Shown: positions 18,111 through 28,005 of the stretch, piece by piece
Layout of the letters: the number at the start of each line of letters is the position of its first letter
Position numbering within the stretch: position 1 is the first letter of the stretch
Source of the DNA: an uncultured Caryophanales bacterium
GTDB lineage: Bacteria; Bacillota_I; Bacilli_A; RF39; UBA660
Assembly: GCA_947169395.1 (NCBI GenBank)
Contig: CAMVPJ010000003.1
Location: 3,051-67,050, forward strand
DNA: 64,000 nt
Direction of reading: 5' to 3'
Translations under genes and position numbers: made by a program
The notes under the pieces: model-generated
Told to the model about the DNA's origin: nothing
What the model saw: the letters and a program-made list of their open reading frames with translations, nothing else
Database searches by the model: none

Positions 18111-19064
18111 ATGAATAGATTAAGATATTTAAGTTATGGTGTATTATTAGTAATTTGTGTATTTGTGTTTAGTGGGATTACATATGCATATAAAAGTTAT
18201 AGTATCGGTGATGAGGTTACATATAATAATATTAAGTTCTATGTAATAAAAGATAGTAGTAGTGATGAAGATAGTATAATCTTGTTAAAGGAAAAATTAT
18301 TAACAGTAGGAGAAATAAATAAATAGGGTAAAATTGATGCAGAACATAATTATATTAATAGATATACAGACGAATCGCAAGGAACTGCAAAAAACATGCA
18401 TGGATATATTGAAGAAGGACATACTGTTGATGAGTATGCTGGTGGTGTTGCATATTATACCTCTGAAACTTGTGGCTTTATAAATGGTTCTTGGGTAACT
18501 TCCGGATGCATAAGTGACTATCGTGAAAGTGATGTAAAACATATAGTAGATGCTTGGGCATCTAATGAATTAAATCTTGAATATTTAGTAAGTGATAGTG
18601 ATGGATATAAAGTAAGATTGTTAACACATAGTGATTTAGAAAATTTGGGATATGAAAAGAATGATTTTGGTCAATATATAGGTTCTGGTATTTATAATTG
18701 GGTGAATATTGCTTACTATTGGTCAAAAATAAGTTCTGGTAATGGACGTGTTTATTATTTTTTAGGTCATAACAACTTATATTCTCTTGAAGTGGTTGCA
18801 AAAGCTGGTGTTCGTCCAGTTATAAATTTGAAAAAAAGCGCAATTGAAAAAGAAGAAATGATTATAGATGACAATACTGAAAAAAACAATACAAAACAGA
18901 ATGAAAATAAAAATATTACTAATGAAAGAAAAGATATAGTAGATATAGTTAAAGTGCCAAATACAATGCAGAAGGTATCAATAGTATTTATATTTTTAGG
19001 GGTTACATTAGTATCAATTAGTACTATTATATTGATACATAATAGAAACAAGATAAAAAAATAA
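18111..19064 (+). pseudogene. anchored variable-domain protein interrupted by in-frame TAG
   Basis: Starting one base after the tadB-like stop, this copy has a signal peptide (residues 1-27) and GDEVTYNNIKFYVIKDSSSDED, then ends at TAG 18324-18326. The same frame stays open to 19064 and completes the domain (AYYTSETCGFIN, IVDAWA, VRPVI) and tail (VKVPNTMQKVSI, hydrophobic stretch, RNKIKK). Paralogues have Tyr-Gly where this copy has stop-Gly, so a single TAT/TAC to TAG change explains it. The downstream frame is otherwise undamaged, which suggests a recent lesion, or readthrough. YWTMS is altered to YYWSKIS. Confidence 0.75.
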
Positions 19065-19076
19065 GGATGTGATTAT

Positions 19077-19769
19077 ATGCATAATATAATGGAAAAAATA
19101 TATTTAAAAAAGGATATAGAAAATATTGATAAAAAGATAAAAATGCTTGGTAAAACTAGATGGGATGCAGTAGGTTTTATTAATGCTAGGGTATTTACTA
19201 CAATTCTATTTACACTCTTCTTAATATTCTTTACTCATATATCTTATTTATTATTACCACTTTTTGTAATATTATATTATATGGCATTTTATCATATATT
19301 TATTACAAGAAAACTTAAAATTAGAGAACAGAAATTAGATAGAGAAGCTTTATATTATTTTGAAGTATTAACTCTTACTTTAGAATCAGGTAAAAACTTA
19401 CAAAATAGTTTAGAGTTAACATGTAAAAATGTACATAGTGAATTATCAAGTGAATTTGAAGATTGTTTAAATGAAGTTAAAGTAGGTAAATCATTAATAG
19501 AAGCGCTAGGAGATATGCAAACACGTATACCTTCAGAAAATATAAATAATATTATTATGAATATTATGCAGACTAATTATTTTGGTAATAGTATAATAGA
19601 TACCATGAATAATCAAGTAGATTATTTAAGAGAAAAACAAATATTAGATATTAAAGGTCAAATAAATAAAATACCTAATAAGATTAGTATAGTATCGGTA
19701 TTATTTATAGTACCACTTATATTACTGCTTGTATTAGGACCTTATTTAATTAATTTTATAGCGAGGTAA
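19077..19769 (+). CDS. TadC-like membrane protein
   Basis: A 230-residue type II secretion F-domain protein, the usual partner of TadB. Hydrophobic segments lie near residues 35-78 and 200-228. The cytosolic part carries REALYYFEVLTLTLESGKNLQNSLELTC and a second half with NIIMNIMQTNYFGNSIIDTM, the paired helical bundles of the family. It closes the tad-like operon. The junction before it repeats the AAGGATGTGAT spacer also found before the tadB-like gene, a sign of cassette duplication. Confidence 0.82.
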   Translation: MHNIMEKIYLKKDIENIDKKIKMLGKTRWDAVGFINARVFTTILFTLFLIFFTHISYLLLPLFVILYYMAFYHIFITRKLKIREQKLDREALYYFEVLTLTLESGKNLQNSLELTCKNVHSELSSEFEDCLNEVKVGKSLIEALGDMQTRIPSENINNIIMNIMQTNYFGNSIIDTMNNQVDYLREKQILDIKGQINKIPNKISIVSVLFIVPLILLLVLGPYLINFIAR

Positions 19770-19840
19770 TTATATTACTTGCGTATCTATATTGTTTTAT
19801 TATATAATAAAGAAGAAGTATTCGGAAAGGAAGTAATAAT

Positions 19841-21163
19841 ATGAAATATTATTTAGCTGGAATAAAAGGGACTGGTATGAGCGCTCTTGCACTCCTACTA
19901 ACAGACTTAGGTTTTGAAGTTGTAGGTTATGATGATGCAAAAGAGCATAGATTTACAGAAGATAAGTTAGTTGAACGTGGTATAAAAATATATAGTGAAG
20001 AAAATGATGCGATGGATAAAGATACGATTGTTGTATATTCTCCTGCTTTAAAGTTAGATACCCATCCAGAATTAATCAAAGCTAAAGAATTAGATTTAAA
20101 GATATATGAATATGAGGAAATGTTAGGTAAACTAACTAAAACATTTGATACAATATGTATCTCAGGATGTCATGGCAAAACTACAACTACATCGATGTTA
20201 TCTCATATTTATATGGATTTAGATAATTGTAATTATTTAATTGGTGATGGTAGAGGTCATGGTACTAAAGATTCTAAAAGATTTATTTTAGAATCTTGTG
20301 AATATAGACGTCATTTTTTACACTATGATCCAGAATATGTAATTATTACTAATATTGATTTAGATCATACTGATTATTATAAAGATATTGATGATATGAT
20401 TAGTGCTTATGAGGAGTTTGCTAATAAAGCTGATAAAATGGTTATAGCTTGTGGTGATGATCAGTATACTCACTCGCTTGAAGTAACTCCATCAATTTAC
20501 TATTACGGACTTGATGAAGATAATGATATTAAGGCGATTAATGTTGAATATAGAAATGATGGAACTGAATTTGATGTAATTATTGAAGATGAATTCTATG
20601 GGCATTTCGATTTACCATTATTTGGGAAACATATGCTTCTTAATGCGCTAGCTGTAATTGCGGTATGTCATTATGAGAGAATGAATGCGCGCGAAGTTGC
20701 GAAATCTTTAAAAACATTTAAAGGTGCGGAAAGAAGATTTAAAGAAGAATTTATTGGAAATAATGTAATTATTGATGACTATGCTCATCATCCAGCAGAA
20801 GTTAAGGTTACAATTAAGGCAGCTCGTCAAAAGTATCCTGATAAAAAAATAATAGCTGTATTTAAAGCACATACATTTTCTCGTGTAGAGGAGTTTGCAA
20901 AAGAATTTGCTAGTAGTCTTAATTTAGCAGATAAAGCATTTGTAATGGATATAAACTATGATAGAGAAAATCCTGAAGATTATCCTGGTATTACACCTTA
21001 TACGATAATTGATAAACTTGATAATGGTGATTATATTGAACGTGGTATGGCTGATAAATTACTTGAATTTGATAATGCAGTAATATTATTTATGAGTAGT
21101 AAAGAAATATACTTCTTAGAAGATGAATATAAGAAATTATTAGAAGAAAAGATTGCAAAATAA
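19841..21163 (+). CDS. murC: UDP-N-acetylmuramate--L-alanine ligase
   Basis: MurC adds L-Ala to UDP-MurNAc in the cytoplasm, the first peptide step of peptidoglycan synthesis. The 440-residue protein has the N-terminal substrate motif GIKGTGMSALA, the ATP loop SGCHGKTTTTSM (about residues 108-119), NIDLDHTDYY, and the third-domain motif IDDYAHHPAEVK. The DDYAHHP motif points to MurC among Mur ligases. Its presence shows a walled cell, not a wall-less mollicute. It has its own unit, closed by a terminator. Confidence 0.9.
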   Translation: MKYYLAGIKGTGMSALALLLTDLGFEVVGYDDAKEHRFTEDKLVERGIKIYSEENDAMDKDTIVVYSPALKLDTHPELIKAKELDLKIYEYEEMLGKLTKTFDTICISGCHGKTTTTSMLSHIYMDLDNCNYLIGDGRGHGTKDSKRFILESCEYRRHFLHYDPEYVIITNIDLDHTDYYKDIDDMISAYEEFANKADKMVIACGDDQYTHSLEVTPSIYYYGLDEDNDIKAINVEYRNDGTEFDVIIEDEFYGHFDLPLFGKHMLLNALAVIAVCHYERMNAREVAKSLKTFKGAERRFKEEFIGNNVIIDDYAHHPAEVKVTIKAARQKYPDKKIIAVFKAHTFSRVEEFAKEFASSLNLADKAFVMDINYDRENPEDYPGITPYTIIDKLDNGDYIERGMADKLLEFDNAVILFMSSKEIYFLEDEYKKLLEEKIAK

Positions 21164-21194
21164 AAGATATAAGGCTTAAAACTTTATATCTTTT
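21162..21194. terminator. bidirectional terminator after murC
   Basis: AAAAGATATAA pairs with TTATATCTTTT; it serves murC and the convergent membrane protein gene. Confidence 0.75.
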
Positions 21195-21200
21195 AATATA

Positions 21201-21581
21201 CTATTTATCTTGCGGAATAAAAGGCATTACAATTGCAATTATTAAACCAACAAGAATAAGAATTGCACCAATAGATATTGATACGCCACCAAAAGATGAT
21301 CCACCAGTAACTTTAGTAACATTAATGATATCATATATTGTTACTATTGCGCCAATTCCAGATGGTATTACACTAAATTTTTCTTTTTTTAAGAAAACTA
21401 GTACACCAGCAACTGCAGCAGCAATTATAACAATAATTCCATCTCTTCCACCATCAACATAGTTGATAGTTTGTGAGTATCCAAATACTGATGCTTTAGC
21501 AAATGGCATAAAACATGCAATGATTGCAAGCGCTAATCCACCAAGTGTAATCCACATGCGATTTTTCTTAATGAATTCCAT
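21201..21581 (-). CDS. small four-helix membrane protein, unknown
   Basis: 126 residues with four hydrophobic segments (about 10-27, 46-64, 70-88, 98-122) and a polar loop GYSQTINYVDGGRDG after the first. The ATG at 21581 follows AAAGGAGGATG. I recognise no motif that gives a function. It is the only gene on this strand between murC and a variable-domain gene, with its own short unit. Confidence 0.6.
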   Translation of the reverse strand: MEFIKKNRMWITLGGLALAIIACFMPFAKASVFGYSQTINYVDGGRDGIIVIIAAAVAGVLVFLKKEKFSVIPSGIGAIVTIYDIINVTKVTGGSSFGGVSISIGAILILVGLIIAIVMPFIPQDK

Positions 21582-21692
21582 CAAACATCCTCCTTTACTA
21601 TATTAAGTATACTATAAATAATCATCAAATGTCTACATTTTTATTGTTATTTTTATAATTTTATATTATAAATTACCAAAGGATTGATAATT

Positions 21693-22688
21693 ATGGCAAA
21701 GAAAGTATTATTATGTTTATTTACTTATTTCATATTTTTATTTGGTGTAAAAGCATATACATCTTATAATCAAGGAGATGTAGTTAGTTATAATGGAATG
21801 GATTTTTATGTTTTATATGATAGTGATTCATCTTCTAATGTTTTAACACTTCTAAAAAAAGAACCATTAACTGTTTCAGAGGTTGAAAAATATGGAGTGG
21901 GTCATATAAATAGATTTACCTCTTCTAATCAAAATCAAGTAATAAACATAAATGGTTATGGCAGTGTTGTTTATTATTCAAGTGCACTATGTGGAATAGT
22001 TAATGGTAGTTTTAATGGTAATTTATTTGTTGATTGTAAGTCTGATTATGTATCTTCAGAGGTTAAATACATAGTTGATTCTTGGGGAGAAGATAATTTT
22101 AATATAAATGATGTGTGGAAGGATGAGTTAGGATATAATTATAGATTGATTACCAAAGAAGAAATATTAGAATATTTTAATTATACATTATATAATGAGA
22201 GCTTACGTGGATATGGTTATAGACCAGTTACTGATACGAATCAAGAATGGTTTTATAATAATAATTACGCTTATTGGACAATGACTGAAATTGATAAGGT
22301 AAATAATGGTGGAAATTTAAATGGTGTTATGTATATTGCTAATGATGGTAGCTTTCAAATTGAATATGGTGGAATTTATGATGTGCCTCATACAATAAGA
22401 CCGGTTGTTTTACTTAGAAAAAAGGCCTTAGAAAAAAAAGAAATTTCTCCTGGTAATAATTCAGAAACAAATAGTAATAATAAAGAAAATGTAAATAGTA
22501 ATTCTTCGACTAGAAATATAAAATCTAATTTCGATACGACTAGAAAAAATAATGTTGTTGTAAGCGTGCCTGATACATTTACTAAAGCATCAATACTATC
22601 TATTACACTAGGTATTATTTTAGTTGGTACTTGTACTACTATCTACATATATATTATTAAGCGAGGTAAAAATGAAAAAGATAGTTAG
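21693..22688 (+). CDS. anchored variable-domain surface protein (intact copy)
   Basis: A 331-residue member of the family. Signal peptide residues 1-20 (KKVLLCLFTYFIFLF...KAY), domain from GDVVSYNGMDFYVLYDSD to IRPVVLLRKKAL (about residues 28-247): VEKYGVGHINRF, YIVDSWG, YRLITKEEI, YAYWTMT. An Asn/Ser-rich spacer of about 40 residues follows, then VVSVPDTFTKASI, a hydrophobic stretch and KRGKNEK. I chose ATG 21693 after AAAGGA. It overlaps the next gene by 17 bases, forming a two-gene unit outside the tad operon. Confidence 0.78.
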   Translation: MAKKVLLCLFTYFIFLFGVKAYTSYNQGDVVSYNGMDFYVLYDSDSSSNVLTLLKKEPLTVSEVEKYGVGHINRFTSSNQNQVININGYGSVVYYSSALCGIVNGSFNGNLFVDCKSDYVSSEVKYIVDSWGEDNFNINDVWKDELGYNYRLITKEEILEYFNYTLYNESLRGYGYRPVTDTNQEWFYNNNYAYWTMTEIDKVNNGGNLNGVMYIANDGSFQIEYGGIYDVPHTIRPVVLLRKKALEKKEISPGNNSETNSNNKENVNSNSSTRNIKSNFDTTRKNNVVVSVPDTFTKASILSITLGIILVGTCTTIYIYIIKRGKNEKDS

Positions 22689-24408
22689 TATACTTATAAT
22701 TATTGTTATAAACTTTGTTTTCATATCTTATATAAATGCAGAAGAATATGAAGAATATAAAAGTGGAGATTTAGTTAGATATAATGATATTGCTTTTTAT
22801 GTATTATTTGATAGTGATTCAACTGAAGAAAGTGTACAGTTATTAAAGATGGTACCTTTATCACATGAAGAAATAAATAAGTATACTGATAATAAAGCTT
22901 ATATGAGAGTCAGCAATGGTAATATAGAGTATGATAAATCAGATGATAAGCAAGCATATGGGAATATGGCATTTTATTATAGTTCTACTTGTAATAGTAC
23001 CATTAGTAGCGATTGCAAAAATGATTATAATCTATCTAATGTCAAAACAGTAGTAGATGACTGAACACAAGCTAGTATTAATGTTGATGATATAGTTGCT
23101 TTTGAAGATGGTTATAATTCTAGATTGTTAAATATTGATGAAATAGCCTATTTCGATTCTAATATTGATATTTCTAAAAAATCACTTGAATACTATTTAA
23201 ATGATGAACCAAAATGGTTATATTTACTAAATTATAATAGTTGGACAATGACTGCGCATGAGAAATGTCTTTATTATAGTGGTATTGTTACATCTTGCTA
23301 CAATAATATATATGCTTTATATACTAGTAGATATTCTAATGGCAATTCTTATAGTAGGTTAATGTCTGTTGGCGTTAACGACAATGGTTCAGTAAGACCA
23401 ACAATTAAATTAAAGAAGAATTCAGTAAGTAAGGTTTCATTTAATGAATATCATAATAATGCTGTAAGAGAATATAAAATAGGAGATATTATTAATTATA
23501 ATGATACAAAGTTTTATGTAATTAAGAATAGTAGTGAATCTGATAGTACTGTTACTCTTTTAAAGGATGAACCTCTAACAAAATATGAATTAGAAACATA
23601 TGGAGAAGGATATATTAATAATTATATATATAGTTATAATGGTAATATTTTAACTCCCGGTACAGTTATATTTGATAATGGATTTAATAAAGTTGCATAT
23701 TTATCTACTGATAAGTGTTACTATAATAGTAGTAATAATTCATTGGATTATTCAGGTTGTAGTCAAAATAATGATGTATCGAATGTAAAACATATTGTAG
23801 ATAACTGGTTATTAGGTACAATAAATGTTAGTGATACTGCAATAGATGAAAACGGATATAGTTCTAGATTAATAGGTTCAGATGATTTAACTGATTTAGG
23901 TTATATTAGTATTCAAGCAAATACAACTGGGAAAGATAATTTTAAAGCAGGCAATGATACTCCGGAGTTTATGTCTAATGAAAATACAAAAGGGATGCTT
24001 ACAATGATACCAAGTTATGTATATATTGATAACGGTCAAAACTATTGTGAAATTACGATTGCAGATGATGGCTATAGTTTTATAACGCGAGGTATTCCTA
24101 ATGTTTCAATAGGAACAGTAAGGCCGGTTGTTACGTTAAATAAAAAAGAGATTGCTCCTAAGATTACTAATGTTGAAGAAATAGAAGATACAGTAAGTGG
24201 TGATACTGAATCTAATAATATAGAAGTTGATATTGAAACTAATGTTGATAATAGTAATGTTGTTACTTATATGAATACTAATTTAAATAATTCATTAAGT
24301 GTTGTAGTACCTAACACACTTTCTAGTAAAAATATTGTTCTTATAATTATTGGAATTATAGTATTAGCTGTTGGAGTTATTACATTTATCAAATTTAAGA
24401 AGAAGTAG
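22672..24408 (+). pseudogene. two-domain anchored variable-domain protein interrupted by in-frame TGA
   Basis: This copy would be 578 codons long with two domains in tandem: GDLVRYNDIAFYVLFDSD to VRPTIKL, and GDIINYNDTKFYVIKNSS to VRPVVTL, then a spacer and VVVPNTLSSKNI with a hydrophobic stretch and KFKKK. A TGA at 23062-23064 stops it in the first domain, and the frame is otherwise open to 24408. Paralogues read V-D-x-W here, so the TGA replaces a conserved Trp (TGG). TGA as Trp is unlikely since other genes end in TGA. A start further downstream would lack a signal peptide. Confidence 0.75.
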
Positions 24409-24422
24409 TCTTCTTTTTTTTT
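24397..24422 (+). terminator. terminator overlapping the end of the two-domain gene
   Basis: AAGAAGAAG pairs with CTTCTTTTT around TAGT, and the T run continues. The stop codon lies in the hairpin. Confidence 0.7.
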
Positions 24423-24462
24423 AGATTTAAGTGTATAATAGATATTAAGAAAGAGGTTGATT

Positions 24463-27400
24463 ATGAAAATAGTTACTATTGATGGAAATGAAGCAGCAAG
24501 TACTTCTTCTTATTATTTTACAGAGGTATCGGGAATATATCCAATAACGCCATCTAGTCCGATGGCAGAAAATACGGAAGTATTATCTAATAGGGGAGAA
24601 AAGAATATTTTTGGTGATACAGTTAAGTTAGTAGAAATGGAATCTGAAGCAGGGGCGGCAGGATTTATTCATGGCGCCTTACAAAGTGGTGTTTTGGCTA
24701 CTACTTATACTGCATCGCAGGGATTATTATTAATGATTCCAAATATGTATAAGATAGCAGGAGAGATGCTACCTGGTGTAATACATGTAGCGGCACGTAG
24801 TCTATCAACTCATGCTCTAAGTATATTTGGCGATCATGCTGATATTTATGCAGCACGTTCTACAGGGTTTTCAATGCTTGCATCATCTTCAGTACAAGAT
24901 GCTGCACTCTTATCATCTGTTGCCCATCTAGCTAGTATTAAATCAAGTATCCCCTTTATGCATTTCTTTGATGGGTTTAGAACTAGTCATGAGATAAATA
25001 AAATAAAAATATTAGAACGTGATGATTATAAAGATTTAATTGATTATGAAGCTATTGATAAGTTTAGAAAAAGAAGTCTAGTAGATAGAGTTAAAACTGT
25101 AGGAACTAATCAGAATGATGATATATATTTTCAAAGTGTAGAAGCTAAGAATAATGATTATGATAAAGTTGCAGATATAGTTGCATACTATATGAAAGAA
25201 GTAGGTAGTAAAGTAGGAGCTTATTATAAACCATTTAATTATTATGGTAGTGAGTCTGCAACTAAAGTAATAGTCGCAATGGGTTCAGTATGTGAAACTA
25301 TTAAAGAATATATAGATAGAGTAGACAACAGTGTAGGCTTAATTGAAGTACATCTATATCGTCCTTTTAGTGTAAAACATTTACTTAATGTATTACCTAG
25401 TAGTGTTAAAAGTATTGCGGTACTTGATAGAACTAAAGAACATGGTAGTATTGGTGAACCTTTATATTTAGATATAGTATCAGCTTTAAAAGATAAATCT
25501 ATTAATATAGTAGGCGGTAGATATGGCTTATCTTCTAAGAATACTACACCTTCAGATATTGCTGCAATATATAATATGCTAGATAATCCAATTAATAATT
25601 TTACAGTAGGTATAACAGATGATGTTACTCATTTATCATTAGATAAAATAGATACAGTAATAGATGATACTAAAGATATACTAATATATGGTTACGGGTC
25701 TGATGGTATGGTTAGTGCATCTAAATCATTAATTAAACTAATTGGTAATAATACTGATAAATATGTACAGGGCTATTTCCAATATGATTCTAAAAAATCA
25801 GGTGGAGTTACTGTATCTCATTTAAGAGTAAGTGATGATGTAATTAGAAAGACTTACTATGTAGATAATCCTAGTTTACTTGTTATTAGTAAAGATAATT
25901 ATTTAAGAGATTTTAACTTAGTTAAAGATATTAAAGAAAATGGTATATGTATAATTAATACTATTAAAGATGAAGAAGAGCTAAATAGTTATATGGCTAG
26001 TAGTATTAAAGAATTATTTATAAAAAGAAATATTAAGGTATATACAATTAATGCTTATAAGATTGCATTTGAAGTTAACTTAAGAGACAAAATAAGTATG
26101 ATTATGGAGTCATGTATTATTACACTTACTAACTTTTTAGATAAAGAGACTATGTTTAAATATTTAATAGATGATATTAAAACTAAGTTTAAGAAAAAAG
26201 GTAGTGAAGTAATAGAAGCTAATATTAAAGCAATTAGTTTAGTACCAGATTATATTAAAAGAATAACTATTAATAATGAGAAAACAGATGATATTAAATT
26301 AGATAGTTTCTATGATAAGATAATGAAAAGAGAAGGTAATAGTATACCTGTATCTGAGTTTATTTCTGTTCGCGATGGTTCATTTAAGGGTGCGGTAAGT
26401 AACTCTAATAGTAATTTAGAAATAGCACCATCTTGGATTAAAGAGAATTGTATTAACTGTAATCAGTGTAGTATAGTTTGTCCGCATGGCGTAATTAGAC
26501 CATTTGTATTAAATGAAGAAGAATATAATAAAGCACCTGATTATATAAAAGATTACCTAATGCCTTCACTAGATAAGAAGGGATATTTTGCGCTTGCATT
26601 CTCACTTAATAACTGCACTGGATGTATGAGATGTGTAAGTGTATGTCCTGGATTAAAAGGTATAAAAGCACTTGCTAGTACTAGTGATATAATTACTAAT
26701 CATTATCAAAAAGTATTTGATTACTTAGAGAGTAATGTAAGTGTTAAAGAGTATAATAAATATACATTAAAAGGTAGTCAGTTTATTCCTCCTAAGTTTA
26801 AATACCCAGGTTCATGTCAAGGATGTGGTGAGACTGCATATTTGAAATTACTTACACAATTATTTGATAATTTAATTATAAGTAATGCAACAGGATGTTC
26901 TAGTATATATGGTGGAATAGTACCAAGTATGCCTTATAATGTTCCTTGGGCAAGTAGTTTATTTGAAGATAATGCTGAATACGGATATGGAATGAGTGTA
27001 TCTATCAATAAAATTAGAAATAGAATTAAACATATTATGGAAGATAATATGGATAATGAGAATAAAGAGTTATTTAAAAAATGGCTAGATAACTATGATG
27101 ATTATGAAACTACTAAATATGTATTTGATAACTTAACTAGCAACATACCAAATGAATTAAAGAGTATAAAAGAATATATTGTAAAAAAATCAGTATGGTG
27201 TGTTGGAGGAGATGGCTGGGCTTATGATATTGGTTATGGCGGAATAGACCATGTCCTTGCAACAGGAGATGATATAAATATACTTGTGCTTGACACTGAA
27301 GTATATTCTAATACTGGAGGACAGGCAAGTAAATCAACTAACTTAGGTACACTTGCAGAGTTTGCTGATACTGGTAAGAAAACAAATAAAAAAGATCTTG

Positions 27401-27792
27401 CACGTATGTGTATGAGTATACCTAACTGTTATGTTGCGCAAGTTTCTATGGCTAATCCTAATCAAGTAATACGTGCATTAAAAGAAGCTAGTGAATATAA
27501 TGGACCTAGTATAGTTATTGCATATTCAGTATGTATTTCACATGGAATAAAGGGTGGCATGACTAATAGTTATGAAATAGAGAAACTCGCATTAGAATCG
27601 GGATACTTTCCAACATTTAGATATCATCCAATAGAGGGATATAAGTTTGATAGTAAGAATGTAGACTTTGATAAATATCGTAAGTTTGTTGATAGTCAAA
27701 CTAGATTTAATCTAATAAGTAAAAATCAAGAACTATATGATAAATGTTTAACTGAACTTAAGAAAAGATATAAATATTATGAAAAATTATAA
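24463..27792 (+). CDS. nifJ: pyruvate:ferredoxin oxidoreductase
   Basis: PFOR splits pyruvate with CoA to acetyl-CoA, CO2 and reduced ferredoxin, the usual route in strict anaerobes. The single 1109-residue chain has the domains in order: YPITPSSPMAE (N-terminal domain I), the CoA and domain III region, two 4Fe-4S motifs (CINCNQCSIVCPHG near 661, CTGCMRCVSVCPG near 717), CQGCGE near 784 with a further Cys in TGCSSIYGG, and the thiamine diphosphate motif GDGWAYDIGYGGIDH near 915. It is somewhat shorter than typical PFOR. ATG 24463 follows AAAGAGG. Confidence 0.93.
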   Translation: MKIVTIDGNEAASTSSYYFTEVSGIYPITPSSPMAENTEVLSNRGEKNIFGDTVKLVEMESEAGAAGFIHGALQSGVLATTYTASQGLLLMIPNMYKIAGEMLPGVIHVAARSLSTHALSIFGDHADIYAARSTGFSMLASSSVQDAALLSSVAHLASIKSSIPFMHFFDGFRTSHEINKIKILERDDYKDLIDYEAIDKFRKRSLVDRVKTVGTNQNDDIYFQSVEAKNNDYDKVADIVAYYMKEVGSKVGAYYKPFNYYGSESATKVIVAMGSVCETIKEYIDRVDNSVGLIEVHLYRPFSVKHLLNVLPSSVKSIAVLDRTKEHGSIGEPLYLDIVSALKDKSINIVGGRYGLSSKNTTPSDIAAIYNMLDNPINNFTVGITDDVTHLSLDKIDTVIDDTKDILIYGYGSDGMVSASKSLIKLIGNNTDKYVQGYFQYDSKKSGGVTVSHLRVSDDVIRKTYYVDNPSLLVISKDNYLRDFNLVKDIKENGICIINTIKDEEELNSYMASSIKELFIKRNIKVYTINAYKIAFEVNLRDKISMIMESCIITLTNFLDKETMFKYLIDDIKTKFKKKGSEVIEANIKAISLVPDYIKRITINNEKTDDIKLDSFYDKIMKREGNSIPVSEFISVRDGSFKGAVSNSNSNLEIAPSWIKENCINCNQCSIVCPHGVIRPFVLNEEEYNKAPDYIKDYLMPSLDKKGYFALAFSLNNCTGCMRCVSVCPGLKGIKALASTSDIITNHYQKVFDYLESNVSVKEYNKYTLKGSQFIPPKFKYPGSCQGCGETAYLKLLTQLFDNLIISNATGCSSIYGGIVPSMPYNVPWASSLFEDNAEYGYGMSVSINKIRNRIKHIMEDNMDNENKELFKKWLDNYDDYETTKYVFDNLTSNIPNELKSIKEYIVKKSVWCVGGDGWAYDIGYGGIDHVLATGDDINILVLDTEVYSNTGGQASKSTNLGTLAEFADTGKKTNKKDLARMCMSIPNCYVAQVSMANPNQVIRALKEASEYNGPSIVIAYSVCISHGIKGGMTNSYEIEKLALESGYFPTFRYHPIEGYKFDSKNVDFDKYRKFVDSQTRFNLISKNQELYDKCLTELKKRYKYYEKL

Positions 27793-27794
27793 TG

Positions 27795-27826
27795 AATAAA
27801 TGATCACTAATAAGTGGTCATTTATT
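27795..27826 (+). terminator. hairpin after nifJ
   Basis: AATAAATGATCACT pairs with AGTGGTCATTTATT around AATA, one mismatch. The T tract is weak, so termination is likely but not certain. Confidence 0.55.
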
Positions 27827-27848
27827 GTACTATTATTGAAATAAATTA

Positions 27849-27877
27849 TTGTTAAATGTATATTTTTAGTGTATAAT
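27849..27877 (+). promoter_or_regulatory. promoter of the small-peptide and hypothetical gene unit
   Basis: TTGTTA at 27849-27854 and TATAAT at 27872-27877, 17 bases apart. Confidence 0.55.
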
Positions 27878-27902
27878 TGATTTTAGAATTGAGGTTTTAA
27901 AT

Positions 27903-28004
27903 ATGGAAGAATTAATATTACCAGGAGAAACAGAAGAGTTAGAGATACTTTATGAAATTAATAAAGAAGAAAAAGATATCTCTGATTATTATTTAGGTGA
28001 ATAG
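27903..28004 (+). CDS. small acidic peptide, 33 aa, unknown
   Basis: ATG 27903 to TAG 28004 encodes MEELILPGETEELEILYEIN and 13 more residues, strongly acidic, 13 Glu or Asp in total with few basic residues. It lies right behind a good promoter and GAGG. It ends one base before the start of the next gene, as in translational coupling. A leader peptide or a small partner of the next protein are both possible. I know no family. Confidence 0.5.
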   Translation: MEELILPGETEELEILYEINKEEKDISDYYLGE

Positions 28005-28005
28005 T

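Noticed and set aside
22672..24408. TGA read as tryptophan (alternative genetic code)
   Set aside because: Several confident genes end in TGA (prmC at 4880-4882, the YmfH-like peptidase at 11558-11560, the cpaF-like gene at 14708-14710), and other genes use TGG for Trp. Only this one frame would need recoding.
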